Assembly (NCBI GenBank): GCA_910583765.1
Contig: CAJTYS010000020.1
Coordinates: forward strand, 1 to 64,000
Direction of reading: 5' to 3'
DNA: 64,000 nt
Origin: an uncultured Eubacteriales bacterium
GTDB taxonomy: Bacteria; Bacillota; Clostridia; Peptostreptococcales; Anaerovoracaceae
In this document: positions 41,859 through 49,633 of the stretch, in pieces
How positions within the stretch are numbered: the first letter of the stretch is position 1
Layout of the letters: each line of letters starts with the position of its first letter
Made by a program: the position numbers and the translations under genes
Notes under the pieces: generated by a model
What the model was told of the DNA's origin: nothing
Database searches by the model: none
The model's input: only the letters and a program-made list of their open reading frames with translations

Positions 41859-43877
41859 ATGAGAATTGCTTTAACCGGTAATCCTAACAGCGGCAAAACC
41901 ACCATGTACAATGCCCTGACAGGAAAAAACGAGCGAGTCGGTAACTGGGCTGGGGTCACTATTGGAAAAAAAGAAAGTTTGATCAAAAAAGATCTGTCTG
42001 GCGGAGCCGAGGAGTTAATCGCCGTGGATTTGCCCGGCGCTTACTCGATGTCTCCTTTTACGCCTGAGGAAAGCATCACCAGTGGATATGTGCGAGAGGA
42101 AAATCCCGATGTGATTGTCAACATTGTGGACGCGACGAATCTGAGCCGAAGCTTGTTCTTTACTACACAACTGCTGGAATTAGGCATCCCCGTGGTGGTG
42201 GCTTTGAACAAAAGCGATATCAATGAAAAGCAGCACACTGTCATTGATACGGATCTTTTGGCGCAAAGGCTGGGCTGCCCAGTCATCAAAACTGTTTCTG
42301 TTTCCGCCAAAGACACAGGACTATCTCAAGTTATGGAACAAGCGGTGTCTTTGGCGGGCCACGGACAGACCGCACCTTATATACAAGAGGATATTGACCT
42401 TCATGACAAAGCAGCTGTGGAAGCTGCGGACAGAAAGCGTTTCGCTTTTGTCAATGAGATCGTAAAGGCCGTGGAAACTCGCCAGGTTCTGACAAAAGAA
42501 CGGAATTCTCATGATAAGATTGATGCGGTCCTGACGAATAAAGTCGCTGGCATCTTGATCTTCGCCGCAGTCATGTGGGCTGTGTTCGATATTTCTCAGA
42601 CAAGGCTGGGACCGCGCATCGCTGATCTTTTAGTTGGGTGGATCGAAACATTCCAAGGCTGGGTATCTGGGCTTTTGGAAAATAGTTCGCCGTTCCTACA
42701 GGCGCTGCTAGCTGATGGCATTGTTGGCGGCGTAGGAGCTGTCGTCGGCTTCCTCCCTCTGGTTATGGTCATGTATTTCCTCATTGCTTTACTGGAAGAC
42801 TGTGGCTATATGGCAAGGGTGAGCATTGTTATGGATCCGATCTTTAAACGGGTTGGCCTTTCCGGAAAATCTATTATTCCTATGGTAATCGGTACCGGAT
42901 GCGCTATCCCTGGGATCATGGCTAGCCGTACCATCCGTGATAAGCGGGAACGGAGAGCCACTGCTATGCTGACACCCTTCATGCCTTGCGGCGCAAAGCT
43001 TCCTGTCATCGCTCTTTTCGCAGGCGTGTTTTTCGCTGATGCGTCCTGGGTGGGGCCGCTCATGTATTTTGTGGGAATCTTGTTGATCTTCTTAGGTGCT
43101 CTGCTGGTCAAACAAATCACTGGCCACAAATACAGAAAGTCCTTCTTTATCATGGAGCTTCCTGAATACAAAGTACCGAGCTTGAAACGAGCTGTGTTCT
43201 CCATGCTGGCTAGAGCCAAGGCTTATATTATCAAAGCAGCCACCATTATCCTGGTGTGCAACGCGGTAGTCCAGATCATGCAGGCCTTTAACTGGCAGCT
43301 GCAAGTGGTTGAAGAAGGCATGGAGCACACTTCCATCCTGGCGACCATCGCTTCGCCGTTCGCCGTGCTGCTGATTCCTCTGGGATTCGGCGTATGGCAG
43401 CTGGCAGCAGCGGCGATCACAGGTTTCATTGCCAAGGAAAATGTAGTGGGCACTCTGGCGGTGGTTTACAGCATCACCAATTTTATCGACACCGAAGAGC
43501 TGGCTCTGGCTGGTGGAACGAATGAAGTGGCTTTAGCCTTTGGCCTGACTTCCGTTTCTGCTCTAGCATATCTGATGTTCAATTTGTACACGCCTCCTTG
43601 CTTCGCGGCCATTGGCGCCATGAACTCGGAAATGCAGAGCAAAAAATGGCTGTGGGGCGGCATTGGACTTCAGCTGGGAACCGGCTATACCGTGGCCTTC
43701 CTGGTGTATCAAATCGGTACGCTGGTCACCACCGGAAGCCTGGGAACCGGATTCATCCCTGGACTCATCGCGATCCTCGTCATGGCAGCCATTGTCATCA
43801 TGATCGTGCGCAGAGCCAACAGCAAATTTGATTCCGAATATTCGCTGCATGGCAAAGGAATGGGGGAATCCGCATGA
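41859..43877 (+). CDS. feoB: Ferrous iron transport protein FeoB
   Basis: Main ferrous iron importer: a cytosolic GTPase fused to a membrane channel. In 672 residues: G1 LTGNPNSGKTTMYNALTG (residues 5-15), G3 VDLPGAYSMSPFTPEE, G4 ALNKSDINEK, the spacer domain, then gate and core membrane segments with MARVSIVMDPIFKRVGLSGKS, IPMVIGTGCAIPGIMASRTI and MLTPFMPCGAKLPV (the conserved Cys pore motif). It starts after AGGAGGG and overlaps the small FeoB-associated gene by four bases. Confidence 0.96.
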   Translation: MRIALTGNPNSGKTTMYNALTGKNERVGNWAGVTIGKKESLIKKDLSGGAEELIAVDLPGAYSMSPFTPEESITSGYVREENPDVIVNIVDATNLSRSLFFTTQLLELGIPVVVALNKSDINEKQHTVIDTDLLAQRLGCPVIKTVSVSAKDTGLSQVMEQAVSLAGHGQTAPYIQEDIDLHDKAAVEAADRKRFAFVNEIVKAVETRQVLTKERNSHDKIDAVLTNKVAGILIFAAVMWAVFDISQTRLGPRIADLLVGWIETFQGWVSGLLENSSPFLQALLADGIVGGVGAVVGFLPLVMVMYFLIALLEDCGYMARVSIVMDPIFKRVGLSGKSIIPMVIGTGCAIPGIMASRTIRDKRERRATAMLTPFMPCGAKLPVIALFAGVFFADASWVGPLMYFVGILLIFLGALLVKQITGHKYRKSFFIMELPEYKVPSLKRAVFSMLARAKAYIIKAATIILVCNAVVQIMQAFNWQLQVVEEGMEHTSILATIASPFAVLLIPLGFGVWQLAAAAITGFIAKENVVGTLAVVYSITNFIDTEELALAGGTNEVALAFGLTSVSALAYLMFNLYTPPCFAAIGAMNSEMQSKKWLWGGIGLQLGTGYTVAFLVYQIGTLVTTGSLGTGFIPGLIAILVMAAIVIMIVRRANSKFDSEYSLHGKGMGESA

Positions 43878-44077
43878 GCAGTCTCATCAGCAACCTCATT
43901 GTGATTGGCATTCTGGCCATTCTATTGGGAGCGGCGATCACCTACATCGTTCGGGCAAAGAAACGGGGAGTGAAATGCATCGGTTGTCCGGCAGCAGGAA
44001 CGTGTTCTCACGCTCACAGCGGAAACAGGGATTCCAATGCTGACCCTGGGTGTGGATGCCATTCTCAAAGGAAATAA
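43874..44077 (+). CDS. FeoB-associated Cys-rich membrane protein
   Basis: A 67-residue single-pass protein: an N-terminal membrane helix (about 6-27, SNLIVIGILAILLGAAITYIV), a basic segment, then a cysteine cluster CIGCPAAGTC and CGC. This is the family found directly after feoB in many Firmicutes and thought to help FeoB. Its ATG overlaps the feoB stop (ATGA), so translation is coupled. A strong terminator follows. Confidence 0.88.
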   Translation: MSSLISNLIVIGILAILLGAAITYIVRAKKRGVKCIGCPAAGTCSHAHSGNRDSNADPGCGCHSQRK

Positions 44078-44103
44078 ACTGTTTATCTTTCACCAATGTA
44101 TCG

Positions 44104-44142
44104 AAAACCTCGCAGCCTTGCATCAGGCCCTGCGAGGTTTTT
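44104..44142 (+). terminator. Terminator of the feo operon
   Basis: AAAACCTCGCA (44104-44114) pairs with TGCGAGGTTTT (44131-44141), ending in a T run. Confidence 0.85.
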
Positions 44143-44188
44143 GTCATGCATCATGGAGGAACAGCGTAAAAACAATCAGCTATCTATA

Positions 44189-44238
44189 TCTAAATTCCGG
44201 CTCCATGTCCTCATCTAAATTCCGGCTCCGTGTCCTCT
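44189..44238. repeat. 25-bp tandem duplication across the 3' end of a lipoprotein gene
   Basis: Units 44189-44213 and 44214-44238 differ at two positions. The unit covers the last codons of the lipoprotein gene; because 25 is not a multiple of three, the downstream copy is in another frame and lies beyond the stop. Confidence 0.8.
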
Positions 44239-44765
44239 TCTGTCGTATGATAGAAAAAGAAGCCTTCTGCGTCTGTCTGTAATTTTTTTCCTTCAAAATA
44301 TGGCTGATACTCTGAATCCAGTATTCTGCCTATGTATATGCGGAAATCATCCACCGGAAACTCCCAGCCTGCGGAACGTTCTCCTTCTGCCACCGATTTC
44401 TGCGCGTCCACAGCTCCCATGCCAACGTCCGCCGCCACCTTTTCGCAGCAATAAGAATCGTCTCTTTCCGGTGTCACCTTTAGGATATAGGCGCAATAGC
44501 TGGCTTCCCCACCGATATCCTGGGGATCTTTCAGCAGGTAATACTGGCGGTCTTCTTTTCCTCTTTGGAAACTACCGAAGATCATGGTCTCCAGCTCCTC
44601 CTGTGCCACTTGCGTCTGCCGTTCTTCCGACAAATAGTGAATCATCGCCTCTTCCGGCGACGCGCCGGTCTGTCCCTCGCTCTTTGATGAGCAGGCGGCC
44701 AAAGAACATAAAACCACCAATACCCACAATCCCCAGAGGCTCCCTTTCCTTCTTTTGGTCATCAT
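44211..44765 (-). CDS. Putative lipoprotein of unknown function
   Basis: A 184-residue exported protein. The signal peptide has a basic start (MMTKRRKGS), a hydrophobic core WGLWVLVVLCSL and lipobox LAAC followed by SSKSEGQ, so lipidation is predicted near residue 24. The rest is acidic, without a family I recognise; segments include EEAMIHYLSEERQTQVAQEE and VDDFRIYIGRILDSEYQPYFEG. The start at 44765 is six bases from AAGGGAG. The gene ends EDTEPEFR inside the first unit of the 25-bp duplication. Confidence 0.72.
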   Translation of the reverse strand: MMTKRRKGSLWGLWVLVVLCSLAACSSKSEGQTGASPEEAMIHYLSEERQTQVAQEELETMIFGSFQRGKEDRQYYLLKDPQDIGGEASYCAYILKVTPERDDSYCCEKVAADVGMGAVDAQKSVAEGERSAGWEFPVDDFRIYIGRILDSEYQPYFEGKKLQTDAEGFFFYHTTEEDTEPEFR

Positions 44766-44900
44766 AAAATTCTCCCTTCTCTCGCCCGCATATGCGGCAA
44801 ACATCAGTTATGGGGCTCATAGCCGCCAAGGTTTTGCCAAAGCTTTAAGGAAACTTTTCACTTCAGCGGCGAAAACTTTTTAAAACACACCATGAGATGC

Positions 44901-44937
44901 TTGACAACATTATATTCACAAGATATAGTATTGTCAA
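44901..44937 (+). promoter_or_regulatory. Promoter embedded in a 37-bp dyad
   Basis: TTGACA (44901-44906), 17 bases, TATAGT (44924-44929) drive the DUF6120-like gene. The whole 37 bp is an imperfect dyad: outer arms TTGACAA/TTGTCAA and inner TATAT/ATATA, symmetric about 44919. A repressor covering both promoter boxes is likely. Confidence 0.7.
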
Positions 44938-44975
44938 TGTCGCAAAAAATTGTAGGAACATTCGGAGGTTATGAC

Positions 44976-45362
44976 ATGGCTCGCATCAGTGACAAAAAAT
45001 TGAAGCAGTATTTCAAACAGATCAAGCTGCTCTTGCCCCTGCGCCGAAAAAAAGAGAAGCAATTTTTAAAGGAGTTCCAGGAAAACATCGCAGATTTTGT
45101 TGATCTGAACCCTGACTGTTCTTTGGACGACATTTATTCTCATTTCGGAAGACCGCAAGACGTTGTCAGGGATTATCTTTCTACCATGGATTCTGCGGAT
45201 CTGTGCAAGCAGGTCTGCGTCCGCAAGCGTGTCAAGCACGCTGCCGCTATGATCCTCGTGCTGTGTTTGACTGCTTTTCTCCTTCATGCGGGAGTGGTTT
45301 ATAAAATATATCTTGATCAAAAGAATCAAGTGATCACGCACAGATTGATTGTGATCGAATAG
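44976..45362 (+). CDS. DUF6120/DUF1700-like small membrane protein
   Basis: A 128-residue protein: a helical cytoplasmic N-terminal part (ISDKKLKQYFKQIKLLLPLRRKKEKQFLKEF, SLDDIYSHFGRPQDVVRDYLS) and one membrane helix (about 90-110, HAAAMILVLCLTAFLLHAGVVYKIYL). This organisation matches DUF6120/DUF1700 proteins, which are often paired with PadR-type regulators; no regulator gene is adjacent here. The ATG at 44976 follows CGGAGG at seven bases; an upstream ATG at 44937 lacks a site and lies in the dyad. Confidence 0.75.
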   Translation: MARISDKKLKQYFKQIKLLLPLRRKKEKQFLKEFQENIADFVDLNPDCSLDDIYSHFGRPQDVVRDYLSTMDSADLCKQVCVRKRVKHAAAMILVLCLTAFLLHAGVVYKIYLDQKNQVITHRLIVIE

Positions 45363-45396
45363 GCCTGGGGCCCTTTGTGGTCGGATGCTCCAGCAC

Positions 45397-47007
45397 TCAT
45401 AACACCTCTACTTTGCAGGAATGCCTTTTCGTCTTTTTACTATAACTGATTCCTACGGCCAAAACCCTTCCCGTATCTGTTTGTTTTTCCCCAAGCTTTC
45501 CCCTGAATTTAAGTGCGTAATCCTTATCTTTGATCTGTCTGATCGCATCATCTGGTGTGCTGTCCACCTTCAATTCAATGATCAAAGCATCTGCGGTTTT
45601 GCGCTTTGGATAAAAAATAAAATCCACATAGCCTTTACCAGCTTTATCCTCTCGTTCTATGCGGTATTTGTCTCTAGCCGCCAGATAGACTAGATTCACT
45701 ACTGCCGACAATTCGATTTCACTATTATAGGCAAAAATAGGTGATTCTGTATTGTGGGCAAATTCTAGAATTTCTGCCATGGTATCCGTATCCCCACAGA
45801 GAGTTGCTGCCAGCATTCTTTTTGATTCGTTGGCCAAGCGGTACACATAGCCCATGGATTCCTTATTCATGAGAAGTTCCTGAAACTTGTCCATCAGTTC
45901 TTTGTTGGGGATAAAAACTTCTCCGTCCACATATGTGAGCAAGCCATAGGTCACCATAGCCGAATAGATTTCATCTTTTGTGTTTAGTTCCATGGAAACA
46001 GCGGCGTAGTTTTGGAGTTCTGTCTCCACCCCTTCCCCAGCAGTCATTAAAACCAGATCGTCCCGGACATCATCAATGTTATTTTTCACATAAAAGAAAA
46101 TCTCATCATATGGACCCGAACGAGTCCAATAATTAGCCAATTGATTATTAGCTAATGCGCACACCACTGAGCGAGGGTTATACAATCTTTCACCTGCTGC
46201 TGTATAGTAGCCATCATACCATAGACGCAAATTCGCCCGTGTGACCTTCGGCGTTTTCGTTGTTTTCAGATAGATATCAAAAAGACGGTCGATCTCTCCT
46301 TCTGTAAAACCAAAATAATTGCTGAACCGTTCCATCACAGTCATGTCATATTCCACAAACATGTTCAATTCTGACCCACTGGAATATTTCGCAATTGGAA
46401 GCACTCCTGTCATATACGTCAGTTCCACATAAACCTGATCTTTCAGAAGATTTTTAAGGAAAGACAAATACGCCTGCTGCTGAGCCTTCGAAACAAAGGA
46501 CATATGGAAAACCGCGTCCCATTCATCAATCACAAAGGTAAAACGCTCTTTTGTTTTCTCAAATATCGTCAAAAGATTATCCCAAACAGCGCCAGACACA
46601 TTGATGCCTATTCCTGGGTAAGCCTCCTCCAAGTCTTGATTGATGCCGTCCTGCACGCGGTCGATATATTGTTCATAGCTGCCTTGCTCTCTCGGTACTC
46701 TGCTAAAATCAACAAAAATCACATTATGCTGATTGAGATGTCTTTTGCAGCTTTCATTTTTCGCGACCGCAAGATCAAAAAACACGCTACCGCTGTCTGC
46801 GGCCTTTCCTAAAAAAGCTCCAACCATATTCGCCATTACGCTTTTCCCAAAACGGCGCGGTCTTGTGATACACAAAAATTTCTGTCCATCTATTTCAGCC
46901 GCGTTTAAAACATCCTCCAACAGCTGTGTTTTATCTACAAAAAACCGCGTTCCCGCAATTTGTTTCCATGCTTCAAAAGGAACCATACTATTCAAGTACC
47001 TTCCCAT
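45397..47007 (-). CDS. AAA-ATPase-like / PD-(D/E)XK nuclease superfamily protein
   Basis: A 536-residue protein of the large family common in gut Clostridia and Bacteroidetes (AAA-ATPase_like PF09820 plus DUF1703 nuclease). The N-terminus has the pattern FVDKTQLLEDVLN and a P-loop-like FLCITRPRRFGKSVMANMVGAFL; a later FVIDEWDAVFHM is Walker-B-like. The C-terminal nuclease-like domain shows GKGYVDFIFYPKRKTADALIIELKV. Biological role unknown; copies often occur in many loci per genome and behave like accessory genes. The start follows GGAGGGAGGAA, and its upstream region shares a repeat with 49195-49243. Confidence 0.85.
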   Translation of the reverse strand: MGRYLNSMVPFEAWKQIAGTRFFVDKTQLLEDVLNAAEIDGQKFLCITRPRRFGKSVMANMVGAFLGKAADSGSVFFDLAVAKNESCKRHLNQHNVIFVDFSRVPREQGSYEQYIDRVQDGINQDLEEAYPGIGINVSGAVWDNLLTIFEKTKERFTFVIDEWDAVFHMSFVSKAQQQAYLSFLKNLLKDQVYVELTYMTGVLPIAKYSSGSELNMFVEYDMTVMERFSNYFGFTEGEIDRLFDIYLKTTKTPKVTRANLRLWYDGYYTAAGERLYNPRSVVCALANNQLANYWTRSGPYDEIFFYVKNNIDDVRDDLVLMTAGEGVETELQNYAAVSMELNTKDEIYSAMVTYGLLTYVDGEVFIPNKELMDKFQELLMNKESMGYVYRLANESKRMLAATLCGDTDTMAEILEFAHNTESPIFAYNSEIELSAVVNLVYLAARDKYRIEREDKAGKGYVDFIFYPKRKTADALIIELKVDSTPDDAIRQIKDKDYALKFRGKLGEKQTDTGRVLAVGISYSKKTKRHSCKVEVL

Positions 47008-47070
47008 ATCCGCGTTCCTCCCTCCTGAATTTCGACCTGTCTTGGAAAGTTAAAATCATCTGCCAATACA

Positions 47071-47119
47071 CTGGCATTTTATCATAAAAAAGAAATCATG
47101 ACAATTTTTCTTTCTTGCG
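47071..47119 (-). repeat. Upstream segment shared by two accessory genes (copy 1)
   Basis: The segment ACTGGCATTTTATCATAAA, followed by AAGAAATCATGA and a T-rich end with TTTCTTTCTTGCG, occurs here upstream of the AAA/nuclease gene and again at 49195-49243 upstream of the 152-residue protein gene, same orientation. Confidence 0.75.
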
Positions 47120-47245
47120 CACCCAGGGAAGCCAAGTTTCAAAAAATATTAGTGCTAGCAGGTGCGAGTTCAGTGGGCTTTGCTTCTGCTTCACCTCTAA
47201 GAATGTGGGCATGCAAGCGCTTGGAATTTAGGAATCTTATGAGCT

Positions 47246-47285
47246 TTACCGCCAAATAGAAAAAATATTTAATTTGGTGGTAAAA
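47246..47285. repeat. Hairpin with TTTACC(G)CCAAAT arms (copy 1)
   Basis: TTTACCGCCAAAT (47246-47258) and ATTTGGTGGTAAA (47273-47285) form a 13-bp stem with one G-T pair around a 14-base AT loop. Confidence 0.75.
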
Positions 47286-47409
47286 CTTCACATAACCGTC
47301 ACTATTTCAATGAAAAATCAGCTTGTTGCATCTATTTTTCATTCCATAAATGTAATTATATTCAATAATATTACTTTAATATCAATATTATTCCGTTTTT
47401 GTCCTATAC

Positions 47410-47449
47410 TTTACCACCAAATCCAAAAATAATCCTGTTTGGTGGTAAA
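47410..47449. repeat. Hairpin with TTTACCACCAAA arms (copy 2)
   Basis: TTTACCACCAAA (47410-47421) and TTTGGTGGTAAA (47438-47449) form a perfect 12-bp stem. The same arms as copy 1, 164 bases away, with a different loop. Confidence 0.75.
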
Positions 47450-47468
47450 ATATTTAAATATGATCCCT

Positions 47469-47678
47469 CTAAATATAAATTCTTTTACGACGGACACAAC
47501 ATCCGGTGGAAACGATGAACCCTTTCAGGATGATGATTAGCATGAGAAACAAAAATGCACCGGAGATCAATGCGAAAAATGAATTGGGATTTTCCACCTT
47601 CACCACGTTTGGAAAGATGTCCGTTTTAGGTAGGTCATCCATGCTTTTTAAAATTCCTTTGAATGTGAGCCTATTCAT
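47469..47678 (-). CDS. Small hypothetical membrane protein (about 69 aa), possibly a fragment
   Basis: Uncertain gene. From the ATG at 47678 it reads MNRLTFKGILKSMDDLPKTD then IFPNVVKVENPNSFFALISG, one strong membrane helix (about 40-58, ALISGAFLFLMLIIILKGF) and a basic end CCVRRKRIYI. There is only a weak AAAGG at long spacing. The composition looks protein-like, but the shortness and abrupt ends suggest an N-terminal or C-terminal fragment of a larger membrane protein. No family recognised. Confidence 0.4.
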   Translation of the reverse strand: MNRLTFKGILKSMDDLPKTDIFPNVVKVENPNSFFALISGAFLFLMLIIILKGFIVSTGCCVRRKRIYI

Positions 47679-47745
47679 GGCGAGCCATAACCTTTCTTCT
47701 GCGCACAAGGTATGTCTTTTTGTTTGATGGCAAAAAGACGCAGCT

Positions 47746-48135
47746 TTATTGATACCCGTTGCGTACCATTGTGATCGACATGAACAAAGCCATCGTAAAG
47801 ATAGCCAGGGCTGGCATATATATGCCGATTTGCCCAGTAAAATATAAGATAATCCCTAAGACGCAATAGAAAGAAACCAGCACCAAAGCGCACCAGCGCA
47901 ATATTTTATGGCCTTTGAAAGCCTTCACTTTATAGCATTTTTTATAACCCAATACACAATACGAAACGCTCCAAAAGCATACCATGGAGTCACTGAGGCA
48001 TCTTAAAAGGCTATTTTCTATGATCAAATAGTCGCACACTCCCAGCAATACGCTTGCGATGGCGATCCAAACGCAGATTTTTCTTGCTTGCTCTTCTTTT
48101 CCTTTTTTCAGTTTAAAAACATCTGGTGTGAACAT
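47746..48135 (-). CDS. Hypothetical membrane protein (129 aa)
   Basis: From the ATG at 48135 (after GAGGAAGG) the product begins MFTPDVFKLKKGKEEQARK and contains four hydrophobic segments (about 20-38, 45-62, 75-95, 100-118) with short loops such as GYKKCYKVKAFKGHK. It ends SITMVRNGYQ. Not a recognised family; size and layout suggest a small four-helix membrane protein. A longer in-frame extension upstream is open but has no start with a ribosome binding site. Confidence 0.6.
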   Translation of the reverse strand: MFTPDVFKLKKGKEEQARKICVWIAIASVLLGVCDYLIIENSLLRCLSDSMVCFWSVSYCVLGYKKCYKVKAFKGHKILRWCALVLVSFYCVLGIILYFTGQIGIYMPALAIFTMALFMSITMVRNGYQ

Positions 48136-48402
48136 GTTCTTTCCTTCCTCATCCACCGCAGTCTGAAACGCTCCAATTGTCCGAGTCGAATCACGGCTTT
48201 GATATACCTGCAATTTTTGTTCTACCGTTAGTCCGCCTATCCATATTGTACCACAGGTCAATGCCTTGTCTCAATTCCAAATTGCGTTTTCCAAATACAC
48301 GCATGGACCATCTCTCTACTATATAAACGTGTCAGCCTGTCGTTTTGTTGCGTGTTTTTAGAAAAAAGTTCACATTTATTTTTCTCATGTAGATTGAAAA
48401 CA

Positions 48403-48436
48403 ATGGGCTGAAAACAATATCCTGTTCCCAGCCCAT
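48403..48436 (-). terminator. Probable terminator after the 62-residue protein gene
   Basis: ATGGGCTG (48403-48410) pairs with CAGCCCAT (48429-48436); on the minus strand TGTTTTC follows. Confidence 0.5.
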
Positions 48437-48473
48437 GAATTCATATTTGTGACTTTCACTTTATATCCCCGCT

Positions 48474-48662
48474 TTACAGCGACCGGAAAAAAGCGACCAC
48501 AGTGAATATCAAAAACGGAATTCCCACAATGGTCCAAAAATAATCAGAGTATTTAGCGAAAGAACTTGGCCATTCCTTGCGCCTGATTCCACTGATGCTA
48601 TTGAAAAGCCACATCAATTCAGCGGCTATGCAAATCAAAAGCGTTACGCTCGTATGTTCCAT
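48474..48662 (-). CDS. Small two-helix membrane protein (62 aa)
   Basis: Reads MEHTSVTLLICIAAELMWLF, then a basic loop ISGIRRKEWPSSFAKYSDYF and a second membrane helix WTIVGIPFLIFTVVAFFRSL. No known family. It begins 14 bases after the stop of the 152-residue protein gene, with a weak GAGG upstream, so it is probably translated from the same mRNA. A terminator-like hairpin follows about 40 bases beyond its end. Confidence 0.6.
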   Translation of the reverse strand: MEHTSVTLLICIAAELMWLFNSISGIRRKEWPSSFAKYSDYFWTIVGIPFLIFTVVAFFRSL

Positions 48663-48676
48663 TTTGCTTCAATGCC

Positions 48677-49135
48677 TCACTGATAGGATTCGTCCTCATC
48701 TTCTTCCACAAAACTTGGAATAGGGGCCTCAATATCCCCCAAGATGTGTGTTGGACCCGATACTAGGAATTCGCTAAAATATTTTTTAAAAGCATCCTCC
48801 ACGAAGTAACAATACTCGTGAAACAAAACAAATAGCACCACCTCTTTGTCACGGTAAAATATGATATCGTATCCTGTCTCGAGAAATGATTGGTATTCTT
48901 TGAATATATCAATTACGCCACGGCACATTTTGAAAGAACAAATTTTTACATTGCCGCGGCCGGAACGTCCAGGGTACGATCTTTTCCATTCGGAACGCAA
49001 AAGATACGGATTGAGCTTGTCCAAAATTTTTTGGTCTTCATGCCAATTCATATCCAAAGCGAATGCGACTCTGTCACTACAATATCGCAATTTGTTAAGG
49101 ATCGCAACATGATCGATATGATAACTATTTTCCAT
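48677..49135 (-). CDS. Hypothetical cytoplasmic protein (152 aa)
   Basis: Not recognised. The product is soluble, aromatic-rich and acidic at its end (SFVEEDEDESYQ). Notable segments: MENSYHIDHVAILNKLRY, EDQKILDKLNPYLLRSEWKR, RGVIDIFKEYQSFLETGYD, VLFHEYCYFVEDAFKKYFSE. The start follows GGGGAGG. Size, acidity and the small membrane protein behind it resemble toxin-immunity cargo, but that is only an impression. Its upstream region is shared with the AAA/nuclease gene. Confidence 0.65.
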   Translation of the reverse strand: MENSYHIDHVAILNKLRYCSDRVAFALDMNWHEDQKILDKLNPYLLRSEWKRSYPGRSGRGNVKICSFKMCRGVIDIFKEYQSFLETGYDIIFYRDKEVVLFVLFHEYCYFVEDAFKKYFSEFLVSGPTHILGDIEAPIPSFVEEDEDESYQ

Positions 49136-49633
49136 ATCTGTATTCCTCCCCGCGTTTCGATCCGCTTTAAAAATTCAAAATCGCCTGTTAACATACTGGC
49201 ATTTTATCATAAATAAAGAAATCATGATGATTTTTCTTTCTTGCGTGTATGAACACGCACAAGAATCAATGTGTCATAAGGATCCAGCTGGCTAGATCCA
49301 TGTGGTCGAAAATTCACTGCGCCAACAAATCACTGATCCCAGCATAAAAATTGCGGAATTTTGATCATGAAACCATATCGGGCGACTTTTTGTTGGTTTG
49401 CCAACATTTTTACTCGTGAAACTGAAAAAATTGAAGTTTTTTCTAATTTTTGTGCGATTTTTGCCTTTGATTTTTGGATTTGTTGGCGTGGGGTTTTCTA
49501 TCGTAATGGCACGGTTGGCGCAAAGCTCTCTCTAGTAACAGCTCCGTTGGCCTTAGCAGCCTTTAAGAACGTACACTCAATCATTTTATGGCCTTAGGCT
49601 TATCCATCCGCAGGCAACTAAGCCATGTCCACT
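49136..49633. other. Gene-free stretch between the hypothetical operon and the CPBP protease gene
   Basis: 498 bases with the shared upstream segment at one end. The 78-codon plus-strand open frame at 49361-49597 has no ribosome binding site and an unconvincing composition (many Phe, Trp, Cys), so I do not call it. Small inverted repeat GTTGG/CCAAC near 49391-49405. Confidence 0.45.
49195..49243 (-). repeat. Upstream segment shared by two accessory genes (copy 2)
   Basis: Second copy of the 47071-47119 segment, about 2.1 kb away and in the same orientation, with a few substitutions and one extra base. Weaker similarity continues towards the start codon in both copies. Confidence 0.75.

Larger units (their letters stand above)
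47008..47468. other. Gene-free stretch with two related hairpins and a duplicated upstream segment
   Basis: AT-rich 461 bases. It contains the 47071-47119 segment repeated at 49195-49243, and two hairpins built from the same arms (47246-47285 and 47410-47449). No gene was seen. Confidence 0.55.

Noticed and set aside
47246..47449. The paired hairpins as ends of an insertion sequence
   Set aside because: Only about 200 bases lie between them, there is no transposase and each hairpin is self-contained; a MITE remains possible and is listed as a finding only.
49361..49597. 78-codon plus-strand frame in the 49-kb gap
   Set aside because: No ribosome site, aromatic/Cys-rich composition and no neighbour support.
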